NCBI GenBank assembly: GCA_050743625.1
Contig: JBOGED010000085.1
Coordinates: 1-15,775 of the forward strand
From: JBOGED01 sp050743625
Lineage (GTDB): Bacteria > Actinomycetota > Nitriliruptoria > Euzebyales > Egibacteraceae
Direction: 5' to 3'
Length of the DNA: 15,775 nucleotides
The translations under genes were made by a program, and so were the position numbers. Every line of letters starts with the position of its first letter. The first letter of the stretch is position 1. This document shows positions 1 to 6,552 of the stretch, piece by piece. The notes below the pieces were generated by a model. It was not told the DNA's origin. It did not search any database and worked only from the letters and a program-made list of their open reading frames with translations.

Positions 1-1125
1 GGCCCGCCCTACCCGCCGGCCGGGGAGGCGCGGGCGGTGCTCGCCGTCCGGCTCGTGACCCCGCGACTGGAGCACCTTCATCGCGGACCGGCTCAACGAC
101 GGGTTCACTCCCGCGATCCCCCTGGCGCACGCCTTCCAGACCCTCGTCGGCGTCGGGACGCTGGCAGACGGGACGGCGGCGGCGCAGGGGCTCGCCGCCC
201 GCGAGGTGCGGCCTTACGCACCAGCGGAGAAGGAGGGCATCGCGCTGCTGGCCGGTCCGCCCGGCACCGTCGCCTCCGCGATTGGGCGGATCCGCGACGC
301 CCGTGTGCTGACCCGCCAGATGCTCGCGTCGGCGGCATCCGCGACCGACGCGTTGCGTGCATCGCTTGACCCCTATGATCCCCAGGTCGCACGGCTCGCG
401 CCCCGGCCCGCTGCTCTCGGCGGTCCTCGCGCGGCTGGGCATGTGGTTGGAGGGCTCTTCCCCGCTGCCAGGCTCCCGTGTCGTTCCGCGTCATCCCGCA
501 GGTGCACACGCACCTCGAGCGGGCGGTGGCGCGGCTGGACGAAGACGTGCAGCGTGCGCTGGCGGCGGTCACGGACTCGCCGGTCGTGACGAGCGAAGGT
601 GTCGTGTCCACCGGCGCGTTCCACGCCGTGGAGGTCGCGGCGTCGATGGACGGCCTGACCGCGGCGTACGTCCGGGCCGCCGAGCTGGCCGCCGCCCGCC
701 TCCACCGCCTGCTCGACCAGCGCTTCAGCGGGCTCGCCGACCAGCTGACGCCCGTGGCCGGGCCTGCGGCCTGGTCGTCGTCCACAAGCGCGCCGTCGGC
801 GCGGTTCACGAGCTGCGACGCCTCGCGACCCCCGCCAGCGTCGGGCTGGTCGACACCTCGCTCGGCCAGGAGGACGCGCTCGCCTTCGGCTACGCCGCCG
901 CCGAGAAACCTCCGCCACGCCAGCCGGCTCGCCCGCGAGGTGCTGGCCTGCGAGCTGCTCGCCTGCCGCCAAGCCTGGTGGCTACGGGACGCGGGGACGG
1001 CGACGGGCCTCCAGCCGATCGCCCACGAGCTGTCAGAGCTCGTCCCCCCCGTCGACGAGGACCGACCCCTGGGCGCCGACATCGCACGCCTCCTCGCCTG
1101 GCTGAAAGCCGGCGGAGGTCATTAG
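1..1125 (+). pseudogene. Decayed histidine/aromatic ammonia-lyase (HAL/PAL family), 5' end outside window
   Basis: Ammonia-lyases of this family deaminate histidine or an aromatic amino acid using an MIO cofactor formed from an Ala-Ser-Gly triad. Family-like segments occur in order but in changing frames: frame 1 to about 72 (ARAVLAVRL), frame 2 about 74-400 (RLNDGFTPAIP, LAHAFQTLVGVGT, APAEKEGIALLAG, LDPYDPQVARL), frame 3 about 400-475, frame 1 from 478 (FRVIPQVHTHLERA, TDSPVV, FHAVEVAASMDGL, SGLADQLTP), frame 3 about 765-905 (LRRLATPASVGLVDTSLGQED), frame 1 again to the stop at 1123-1125. The QED motif is kept (867-875). The stretch that should carry the ASG triad is missing: PAIP runs directly into LAHAF at about 118-124. 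With five or more frame changes and no MIO site it cannot encode an active enzyme. Whether it was a HAL or a PAL/TAL is not decidable here. Confidence 0.8.
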
Positions 1126-1794
1126 GTCGAGCCACTCGGTCGACGCGTGGATGACCTCGTCGAGCACCTCGCCCTGGGTGCGGCCGTCGTGCGCCCGGAC
1201 ACCGAAGGAGTGATCGGCCTTGGCGACCACGTGTACCCGCGTCGGGGCGCGGGCGAGCAAGGCGGCGCGCTCGCGCGCCAGCACGTCCAGCGGGCATAAG
1301 GCGTCGCGGTCTCCCTGGACGAACAGGGTCGGGACGCGCAGCGCGGGCCAGTGCGCGGTACGCAAGCGCTCGGGCAGCCCGGCCGCATGCAGCGGGTATC
1401 CCAGCAAGAGCAATCCCTGACAGAGGTCCTCTTCGGCGGCGAGCATGCTCGCCATCCGCCCGCCCATGGAGCGCCCACCGATCACAAGCCGCCGAGAGGC
1501 GCCGAGCCGGTCGCGCGCGCCAGTGATCACGTCGCGCCAGGCGGCGAGCAACCGGCTGTGCGGGTCGGGAATGCGCCGCCCGGCTTGGGTGTAGGCGAAG
1601 TTGAACGTCAGCACGGTATGACCCGCACGGGCGATGCCTTCGGCGACCATCCGTAGCACCACGCCGCGCTGGTCCGTCCCCGCCCCGTGGGCCAGGATCA
1701 CGGCGATCTCACCGCCATTCTCCCACAGCGTCACGTCGACCTCGCCGACGGCTTGAGGCGGCGCGAGCGGTAGGCGAAGCGCAACGGGTATCAC
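1033..1794 (-). CDS. Alpha/beta hydrolase, KANL3/TEX30-like family
   Basis: A predicted cytoplasmic serine hydrolase of unknown substrate. Counted from a GTG at 1794, the protein is 253 residues. It shows an oxyanion-type HGAG (36-39), a nucleophile elbow GRSMGGR with Ser109, an acid in GDRDALCP (Asp164) and a catalytic His in ADHSFGV (His195), so the full triad is present in normal order. The frame stays open upstream to an ATG at 1953, but that start lies only 6 bp from the divergent gene at 1960. The GTG at 1794 has GGGGGAGG five bases upstream and gives a typical family length, so I prefer it. The 3' end overlaps the end of the ammonia-lyase pseudogene by 93 bp in convergent orientation. 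The last 30 or so residues look like an unrelated tail and may be an extension gained by loss of an earlier stop. Confidence 0.8.
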   Translation of the reverse strand: MIPVALRLPLAPPQAVGEVDVTLWENGGEIAVILAHGAGTDQRGVVLRMVAEGIARAGHTVLTFNFAYTQAGRRIPDPHSRLLAAWRDVITGARDRLGASRRLVIGGRSMGGRMASMLAAEEDLCQGLLLLGYPLHAAGLPERLRTAHWPALRVPTLFVQGDRDALCPLDVLARERAALLARAPTRVHVVAKADHSFGVRAHDGRTQGEVLDEVIHASTEWLDLMTSAGFQPGEEACDVGAQGSVLVDGGDEL

Positions 1795-1959
1795 GGGGCC
1801 CTCCCCCGGAAGAACGCCCCCCACGATGGCGAGACGGCGGTATGGTCGCTTGGTGGTCCCATCCGTAGCTTCGTTGGCATTCGGCCGACCCTGCATCCGC
1901 GCTCGCGGCGCAGTGCCGCCCTCGATGCGCAACGAATCTTCGTCAGGGACCACTTAGCT

Positions 1960-2613
1960 ATGGCACGCATCCGCGCGCGAGGACGCCAGCGCAGGCTACT
2001 CCCCCGGGCGTTCGGCTGGGCGATGGCCGCCGTGCCGCTCTACTTATGCGTGACGTTCCTACAGGTCGCCGTCGCGGCGTTGCGTGATGAGGCGCGGGAG
2101 GTACAGGCGATCGTCGTGCTGGGGGCGGCTCAGTACGACGGCCGTCCCTCGCCCGTGTTCCAATCGAGGCTGGATCACGCCGCGGCGCTGTACGAGCAAG
2201 GCCTCGCCCCGATCGTCGTCGTGACGGGCGGGGGCCGTCCTGGCGACCGCTACTCGGAGGCGCGGGCCGCGGCGGAGTACCTCTATACCCGTGGGGTACC
2301 TGACGACGCGCAGCGCCGGGAGGTGGACGGCCGCAGCTCATGGGAGTCCCTCTCGGCGACGGCCCGTTTCCTCTCCGACGAGGGCATCGACCAGGTCCTG
2401 CTCGTCTCGGACCCGTGGCACTCGTACCGGATCGAGTCCATCGCCAAGGGGGAGGGGCTGGACGCCTATACCTCGCCCACGCCTACCAGCCCGTACACCG
2501 CGGGTGGGACGGTACGCCGCCTCGTGCGGGAGGCGGGCGCGGTCGCGCTGGGCCGCGTGATCGGATACCGCCGCCTCGAGCATGTGCAAGACCGGATGGT
2601 CTGGAGCCGATGA
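1960..2613 (+). CDS. YdcF/SanA/ElyC-type DUF218 family protein
   Basis: A 217-residue protein with a basic N-terminus followed by one hydrophobic segment (about residues 18-41), then a DUF218 domain, so it is probably anchored in the membrane by its N-terminus. Hallmarks are the first strand IVVLGAAQYDGRPSP (51-65), a Ser/Arg helix start FQSRLDHAA, VVVTGGG (86-92), SEARAAAEYL (99-108) and LLVSDPWHSYR (147-157), the usual DUF218 order. Family members have been linked to envelope integrity and vancomycin sensitivity in enterobacteria; the exact reaction is unknown. The next small gene follows with AGGAG directly after this stop, which suggests co-transcription. The start at 1960 keeps the membrane segment; a weak AGGGA lies about 10 bases upstream. 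Confidence 0.83.
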   Translation: MARIRARGRQRRLLPRAFGWAMAAVPLYLCVTFLQVAVAALRDEAREVQAIVVLGAAQYDGRPSPVFQSRLDHAAALYEQGLAPIVVVTGGGRPGDRYSEARAAAEYLYTRGVPDDAQRREVDGRSSWESLSATARFLSDEGIDQVLLVSDPWHSYRIESIAKGEGLDAYTSPTPTSPYTAGGTVRRLVREAGAVALGRVIGYRRLEHVQDRMVWSR

Positions 2614-2624
2614 CAGGAGCCGCG

Positions 2625-2819
2625 ATGGACGATGGTGACGAGCAGTGGTATTGGTGCTTGAGGCACCGCCGGGCCGAGCAGGGGCCGGGTTGTCCCCCAG
2701 AGGACCGCATGGGTCCCTACCCCTCACGCGAGGCGGCGCTCAACTGGCAGCAGAAGGCGAGGAAGCGCAACCAGAGCTGGGACGAGGACGACGCGCGTTG
2801 GGAGCGGGGGTACCGCTGA
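2625..2819 (+). CDS. Small conserved-type hypothetical protein (WYWCL...GC...GPY)
   Basis: A 64-residue acidic/basic protein, MDDGDEQWYWCLRHRRA at its start, then a Cys in GPGCPPEDR, MGPYPSREAALNWQQ and a charged tail ending WDEDDARWERGYR. This pattern (Trp-rich start, two Cys, GPY turn, then a helix and RNxxWD) resembles a family of small actinobacterial proteins of unknown function that I recall but cannot check here. The start is chosen at 2625 because AGGAG (2615-2619) sits five bases upstream; an earlier ATG at 2610 overlaps the previous stop as ATGA and would add five residues. The gene appears to be co-transcribed with the DUF218 gene. No function is assigned; the two Cys and the single His could bind metal but this is speculation. 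Confidence 0.7.
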   Translation: MDDGDEQWYWCLRHRRAEQGPGCPPEDRMGPYPSREAALNWQQKARKRNQSWDEDDARWERGYR

Positions 2820-2858
2820 GCGAGGTCAGAGCGGATGCGCCGGTTGTCTCCGAACCGG

Positions 2859-3335
2859 TCAGGCACCCTGGCAGCGGGGGCACAAACCGTGGAAGATAAT
2901 CTCCGCGTGCGAGAGTTCGTAGCCGTACCGCTGGTCCGATGACAACGCGAGGACGTCCTGGCCAGAGGGCACGACATCGCGGAGCTGCCCACAGAGGTCG
3001 CACAGAAGGTGCTGGTGCGGCTCAGTGGCGTTGGGGTCATACCGCCGTGGGCACGCCCCCCCAGTGACCTCCAGCACCTCACCCATCGTGACCAGCTCGT
3101 TCAGCGTGTTGTAAACCGTCGCCTTGCTCATCTCCGGCAACCGGCGGCGGGCTCGGGCGAGCACCTCGTCTGCGCTCAGGTGCACGTGCTCACCGGCCAG
3201 CACCTCGGCTATGACACGTCGCTGGGCAGTGAGCCGCCACCCTCGCCGCCGCAATCGATCCAGCAACTCGCTGATCGCGATCTCCCTTGTTACCACGTGC
3301 GCTTGACGGAAGCGTACCGAGAGCCAACCCGGCAT
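2859..3335 (-). CDS. Fur/PerR-family metal-dependent transcriptional regulator
   Basis: A 158-residue DNA-binding repressor of the ferric uptake regulator superfamily. The winged helix spans about residues 22-92 (RRRGWRLTAQRRVIAEVLA, then the recognition helix in MSKATVYNTLNELV). The dimerisation/metal part has RRYDPN (Asp100), PHQHLLC (His107, His109) and two CxxC pairs, C112/C115 and C152/C155, which in this family hold structural zinc. The Asp/His set fits PerR- or Fur-type sensing; sequence alone does not separate peroxide from iron sensing. It diverges from a DPS-like ferritin operon, a classical Fur/PerR target, and a dyad lies between them. The start is uncertain: ATG at 3335 has no clear Shine-Dalgarno, and a GTG at 3296 (before TREIAISELL) would match the normal family N-terminus better. 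Confidence 0.9.
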   Translation of the reverse strand: MPGWLSVRFRQAHVVTREIAISELLDRLRRRGWRLTAQRRVIAEVLAGEHVHLSADEVLARARRRLPEMSKATVYNTLNELVTMGEVLEVTGGACPRRYDPNATEPHQHLLCDLCGQLRDVVPSGQDVLALSSDQRYGYELSHAEIIFHGLCPRCQGA

Positions 3336-3347
3336 GCAGGTCGAAAA

Positions 3348-3362
3348 TTAGACCGCGACTAA
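3348..3362. promoter_or_regulatory. Candidate operator: TTAG-N7-CTAA dyad between regulator and ferritin genes
   Basis: The sequence TTAGACCGCGACTAA is a 4+4 dyad with a 7-bp centre, embedded in AT-richer flanks (GAAAA before, GATTTG after) in an otherwise GC-rich region. It lies 12 bp upstream of the regulator's ATG on the minus strand and ends 3 bp before the TTGACA of the divergent ferritin promoter, so a bound repressor could control both genes. Binding by the Fur-type protein is inferred from position only. Confidence 0.4.
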
Positions 3363-3365
3363 GAT

Positions 3366-3395
3366 TTGACACGGGCCAATAGTTGGTGGTAGGAC
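3366..3395 (+). promoter_or_regulatory. Predicted promoter of the ferritin operon
   Basis: A perfect -35 hexamer TTGACA (3366-3371) is followed after 18 bp by TAGGAC (3390-3395), an actinobacterial-type -10. It is 36 bp upstream of the ferritin start, which itself has GAGAGGA (3417-3423) eight bases before the ATG. Confidence 0.5.
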
Positions 3396-3431
3396 GCCCT
3401 CCTCAGCCGCTTCAACGAGAGGAAAACGGCA

Positions 3432-4079
3432 ATGGGACGAGTCGCACGGGAGATGGTGGAGCAAGCCGGGCTTGACGTGCAGGTCCTGATCGACAAGCTT
3501 GTGGCCGCGGCAGGAGCCGAGTTCACGACCTTCTATTACTACACGATCCTGCGGGTAAACGCGATCGGGCTTGAAGGCGAGGGCATGAAGGAGATTATCG
3601 AGGACGCCCGCATCGAGGATCGCAACCACTTCGAGGCGCTCGTGCCCCGCATCTACGAGCTGGGCGGCGAGATCCCCCGGGACATCCGAACCTTCGCCGA
3701 CCAGGCCGGTTGTCCGGACGCCTACCTGCCGGACAGCGTATACCGAGGTATGGCTGGCACCGTCGCCGACCAGCCGGGAGTGCGTGAGACCAAATTCGGA
3801 AAGCTACCGGAGGAAGAGGGGGACCCGATTCGGGATCTCCTCACCGTCCTCGTCGAGGCGGAGCGGTGCGCGATCCGCACCTACACCGACATCTGCAACT
3901 ACACCTTCGCGAAGGACCACCGCACATACGACATGTCGCTCGCCATCCTCCATGAGGAGATCGAGCACGAATCCTGGTTCAGCGAGTTCCTGGGTGAGGG
4001 CCCATCAGGTCACTTCCGGCGCGGCGCGCCCGGTGGATCCCCCTACGTCGCGCGGTTCATGACCGCCGAGCTACGGTAG
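3432..4079 (+). CDS. DPS-like ferritin (DPSL/thioferritin-type)
   Basis: A 215-residue four-helix ferritin-superfamily protein, probably forming an iron-storing, peroxide-consuming cage. Candidate di-iron ligands are visible: Glu30 in AAGAEFTTFYYY, Glu62/His66 in IEDRNHFEAL, Glu144 in LVEAERC, and Glu176/His179 in LHEEIEHESWF. Cysteines at 94 (AGCPDAYLP), 146 (ERCAIRTY) and 155 (TDICNY), plus the GPSGHF tail, match the DPS-like proteins first described in archaea (thioferritins), where a cysteine pair lies near the metal site. It is longer than a classical Dps (about 160-180) owing to a charged insert around 105-130. Good Shine-Dalgarno GAGAGGA supports the start. It heads an operon with a small ORF and a Rieske protein and diverges from a Fur/PerR-type regulator, which fits iron/peroxide control. 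Confidence 0.85.
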   Translation: MGRVAREMVEQAGLDVQVLIDKLVAAAGAEFTTFYYYTILRVNAIGLEGEGMKEIIEDARIEDRNHFEALVPRIYELGGEIPRDIRTFADQAGCPDAYLPDSVYRGMAGTVADQPGVRETKFGKLPEEEGDPIRDLLTVLVEAERCAIRTYTDICNYTFAKDHRTYDMSLAILHEEIEHESWFSEFLGEGPSGHFRRGAPGGSPYVARFMTAELR

Positions 4080-4088
4080 GCCGACCGC

Positions 4089-4301
4089 ATGAGCTGCCCA
4101 GACCGTCGCATCGAGTGGGTGACGCTGGACGTAGACGGCCGGGCACTATATCTGCGCATCGACCCCGGCTGAGACCGCCAGGTCCGCGTCGTCGCGTTCG
4201 AGGGCCGCCGACTCCTCGCCGTCGGCGCGGGGGCCTCCCGGGAGGAGGCCGTCGAGGCGCTCCGAGCGCGGCTGCAGAAAGGAGCGGCGCGTGGCGTTTG
4301 A
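4089..4301 (+). pseudogene. Small conserved-looking ORF interrupted by in-frame TGA (4170-4172)
   Basis: From ATG 4089 the frame reads MSCPDRRIEWVTLDVDGRAL..., reaches TGA at 4170-4172 after 27 residues (LRIDPG-stop), then continues open as DRQVRVVAFEGRRLLAVGAG and an Ala/Glu/Arg helix to a second stop at 4299-4301. The two halves read as one small alpha/beta protein of about 70 residues. The gap from the ferritin stop is only 9 bp and its end overlaps the Rieske start by 11 bp, so it is spaced like a real operon member. A TGG (Trp) or CGA (Arg) changed to TGA by one base is the simplest explanation; selenocysteine insertion or stop read-through cannot be excluded but I see no support for either. 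A sequencing error is also possible. Confidence 0.55.
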
Positions 4302-4638
4302 GCGCGCCGCTCCCTCCCAGGATGTCCGCGGTCCCCGTTTCCTACGGGCGGAGGTCGCCGGCAGGCCGGTCTTGCTTACCCGGTTACGCGACGGGACTCC
4401 CGTGGCGTTCGGCCCGATCTGCCCCCACCAGGGCAAGCCGATGGACAGCGGCGTGCTCTGGGATGGTGAGATCGACTGCCCGCACCATCACTACACCTAT
4501 GACCCGCGCACTGGCGAGAACCGCTTCCCACGCCGCGTCTTCCCCGCCGAGAGGGCCCGACAGGTTAGGGGCATCGTGATCTACGAGGTGCGCGAAGAGG
4601 ACGGCTGGGTGTTCGTCGGGTCACGTCGGAAGATTTAG
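4291..4638 (+). CDS. Rieske [2Fe-2S] domain protein, small ferredoxin type
   Basis: A 115-residue soluble Rieske protein. The cluster ligands are C44-P-H46 in GPICPHQG and C63-P-H-H66 in IDCPHHHYTYD, the canonical CxH/CxxH pair; the remaining strands (DGTPVAFGP, NRFPRRVFPAE, GIVIYEVREEDGWVFVG) fit the usual Rieske fold. No membrane segment or oxygenase domain is fused, so it looks like an electron carrier rather than a full dioxygenase. The start is a GTG at 4291 with AAAGGAG nine bases upstream (4277-4283 region). It overlaps the TGA-interrupted ORF by 11 bp and is third in the ferritin operon; supplying or taking electrons for ferritin iron reduction or oxidation is a reasonable inference but unproven. 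Confidence 0.9.
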   Translation: MAFERAAPSQDVRGPRFLRAEVAGRPVLLTRLRDGTPVAFGPICPHQGKPMDSGVLWDGEIDCPHHHYTYDPRTGENRFPRRVFPAERARQVRGIVIYEVREEDGWVFVGSRRKI

Positions 4639-4646
4639 CGCCGATT

Positions 4647-4660
4647 CTCACGAAGGTGAG
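4647..4660 (+). terminator. Short hairpin just after the Rieske gene
   Basis: CTCAC-GAAG-GTGAG forms a 5-bp stem with a 4-base loop, 8 bp after the Rieske stop. No T-tract follows, so its role in termination is weak; the larger palindrome at 4711-4752 may be the actual end of the transcript. Confidence 0.25.
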
Positions 4661-4710
4661 TCCGACCTCGTGGCTCGTTACTCGAGTCTCTCGAACGCTC
4701 ACAGAGCAAT

Positions 4711-4752
4711 GTGTGCTGGATATCGGCGATATCTCGCCGATATCCAGGACAC
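4711..4752. repeat. Long palindrome A (left flank of amine-oxidase island)
   Basis: A perfect 14-bp inverted repeat, CTGGATATCGGCGA (4716-4729) and its complement (4734-4747), has a 4-base TATC loop. After one G/G mismatch the stem extends four more pairs (GTGT 4711-4714 with ACAC 4749-4752). It lies between the Rieske gene and the amine oxidase. It could be a bidirectional terminator, a REP-like element or an end of an inserted segment; it shares GTGTGCTGGAT with the palindrome at 6601-6643. Confidence 0.75.
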
Positions 4753-4984
4753 CTCAGCGGCGGACCACTCACCCAGCGGATAGAGGCACTAAAGACGGCG
4801 CCGACGAGAACGGGCAACTCTCGCTGATCTCGCAACACCTATACGCGACTGGGCCCCATCGAACCCCGGAACGTCCGCGACCATCCGTAACGTCTCAGCG
4901 CCACGCTCGGACCCATCGAACACGCGGAGCCCCAGACGTACGGCTAGGCGAGCCCCCATTGTCGCATATACGGATCGGCAAGAA
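4753..4984. other. Intergenic stretch without a recognised gene
   Basis: Between palindrome A and the repeats upstream of the amine oxidase I see no convincing coding frame on either strand. The open frames that cross it are rich in Arg/Ser/Thr with no recognisable domain. Base composition is less G+C-rich than the neighbouring core genes, consistent with this being part of the acquired segment. Confidence 0.5.
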
Positions 4985-4986
4985 CG

Positions 4987-5042
4987 ATCGGGGGAGGCAT
5001 CATTCCCCCCGAATTGGGATTTACTCCATTGCCCCCGAATGG
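4987..5042. promoter_or_regulatory. Repeat cluster upstream of amine oxidase, candidate operators
   Basis: Two near-identical direct repeats, CATTCCCCCCGAATTGG (5001-5017) and CATTGCCCCCGAATGG (5027-5042), are spaced 26 bp apart start to start. A third, inverted half (ATCGGGGGA, 4987-4995) precedes them, and with the first repeat makes a stem-like dyad. They end about 22 bp before a TATAAT, so an activator or repressor site is likely. The regulator is unknown and not encoded nearby. Confidence 0.4.
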
Positions 5043-5064
5043 TAGATTCAGGCGCCCGCCATTT

Positions 5065-5070
5065 TATAAT
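5065..5070 (+). promoter_or_regulatory. Predicted -10 box of amine oxidase promoter
   Basis: A perfect TATAAT lies in a strikingly AT-rich run (CATTTTATAATCAATTC and onward) 39 bp before the amine oxidase ATG. No good -35 is seen at 16-18 bp spacing, which would fit activator-dependent transcription from the repeats just upstream. Confidence 0.4.
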
Positions 5071-5109
5071 CAATTCTAAAATAAATGTCGCCATGACAGG
5101 GGGTACTCC

Positions 5110-6552
5110 ATGAAACTCGAGTGTCTCGACATACTCAAGGATGGTTTGCCTAAGAGTAGTACGCCGCCTCGACACGTCGTAATAGTCGGTGCTGGTATGG
5201 CGGGCCTTGCCGCCGGCTTACTATTAAAAGAGGCCGGTCATACGATCACCATTTTGGAAGGTCAGAATCGCTTGGGCGGGCGCATTCTAACCTATCGCGG
5301 CTTTGCGGGAAATATGTTCGGCGAGTTCGGCGCGATGCGTTTTCCACTCCAACATCCCTTAGTGCGCTACCTTATTCAAGATAAATTTCAGCTACAGGTC
5401 AAGCCGTTCCCCATGTACGACGAGGACACTTTTATACATTTGCAGGGCAAGTCCGTCCGTCGCAGTGACTTTAATGCTGACAAGTTCGACTTTAATCTGA
5501 TGCCCAACGAGGCCGAACAAGCACCAGATCAGCTGTTGCGGCACACCATGCAACCACTCATCAACATCATGGAGCAAGGAGATCAGGAGGCAGCATGGGA
5601 ACAGCTACTGAAGGAGTATGACGAGTACTCATTGCTCGGCTACCTGAAGGAACGTGGCCTGAGTCAGGGGGCCATCTCCATGCTTGGTCCACTCTTCAAT
5701 TTGGAAAGCCGTTACCATTTCTCCCTCGTCGAGTGGTTCTCGCATTACTACGAAGACGTCTTCGGCGATCTAGTTTACATTGTCGATGGGGCGGACTCAT
5801 TGCCAAGAGCCTTCGAGCCACACCTCATGGACAACATCAAATTTGGAGCCCAAGTCCACGCCATTGAGCAAACGGACAAGAAAGTTCATGTCTCCTTCAG
5901 GGCGGGCCGTAGATCACAAAAAGTCACAGCCGATGAATGCATTGTCACTGTCCCCCTTTCGAGCCTCCGACACATGGAGATCGAGAGGTTGGATCCGGAT
6001 AAGTGGTATGCTATTCGCAACACATACTACGGCAGGGCCCACAAGATCTTCATGCAGTTCAGCGAGCGTTGGTGGCAAACCAAGTATGATATCACTCAGG
6101 GTCTGACCGTGACCGACCTCGCGATACGCAATGTTGTCTACCCGCCTGCCGGGCAAGACGACGGCTCCCAAAAGGGGGTAATAATTGCCTCTTACTGTTG
6201 GGAGCAGGACAGCATGCCATATACGCCGATGGCTGAAGAGGAGTCCCTCGCTCAGGCCCTGGAGGACCTAGTTAAGATTCATCCTGAGGCTCGGGACACG
6301 TACGAGTACGGCGTTTTAAAGGATTGGGCTCTCGACTGGTATGCTTGCGGCATTGGCCCACTGTTCCGCCCGTTCGAGATGAGTGGAGAATTCTACGAAA
6401 ACGTCACTCGTCCAGTGCATCGCGTGTGGTTCGCAAACGATGCATGTGATCGACGTCATCGGCGCTGGGTAGAGGGATCATTGAAGGCTGCGGTAAAGAA
6501 CGCTTACGCCATCCACACCGGAATGAGAAACGAAATACCTTGGAAGGACTAG
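5110..6552 (+). CDS. Flavin amine oxidase / L-amino-acid oxidase-like protein
   Basis: A 480-residue FAD-dependent amine oxidase. The dinucleotide-binding motif VVIVGAGMAGLAAG (Gly27, Gly29, Gly32) ends with Glu50 in ITILEGQNRLGGR, followed by the second FAD motif. EFGAMRFPLQHP (72-83) matches the L-amino-acid oxidase pattern in which the Arg (Arg77) binds the substrate carboxylate. DECIVTVPLSSLR fits the family's substrate/FAD core, and the C-terminal FAD helix is RRWVEGSLKAAVKNAY. The substrate is unknown: an amino acid is more likely than a simple amine because of the Arg. Length is normal and no signal peptide is seen, so it is probably cytoplasmic. AGGGGG lies seven bases before the ATG. 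Codon use differs from neighbours (TTA, CTA, AAA, ATA are common), the gene stands alone, and palindromes flank it: strong signs of horizontal acquisition. Confidence 0.88.
   Translation: MKLECLDILKDGLPKSSTPPRHVVIVGAGMAGLAAGLLLKEAGHTITILEGQNRLGGRILTYRGFAGNMFGEFGAMRFPLQHPLVRYLIQDKFQLQVKPFPMYDEDTFIHLQGKSVRRSDFNADKFDFNLMPNEAEQAPDQLLRHTMQPLINIMEQGDQEAAWEQLLKEYDEYSLLGYLKERGLSQGAISMLGPLFNLESRYHFSLVEWFSHYYEDVFGDLVYIVDGADSLPRAFEPHLMDNIKFGAQVHAIEQTDKKVHVSFRAGRRSQKVTADECIVTVPLSSLRHMEIERLDPDKWYAIRNTYYGRAHKIFMQFSERWWQTKYDITQGLTVTDLAIRNVVYPPAGQDDGSQKGVIIASYCWEQDSMPYTPMAEEESLAQALEDLVKIHPEARDTYEYGVLKDWALDWYACGIGPLFRPFEMSGEFYENVTRPVHRVWFANDACDRRHRRWVEGSLKAAVKNAYAIHTGMRNEIPWKD

Noticed and set aside
105..1082. 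Long minus-strand open frame opposite the ammonia-lyase relic
   Set aside because: Composition is Arg/Ser/Ala-rich without domain features, typical of a GC-rich antisense shadow, while family motifs are clear on the plus strand.
4170..4172. Selenocysteine codon
   Set aside because: No recognisable SECIS-like hairpin immediately downstream and no selenoprotein family match; a point mutation or error is simpler. Kept only as a test in the findings.
4789..5175. Minus-strand 128-codon open frame upstream of the amine oxidase
   Set aside because: It overlaps the amine oxidase start and promoter, has no ribosome binding site and no recognisable domain.
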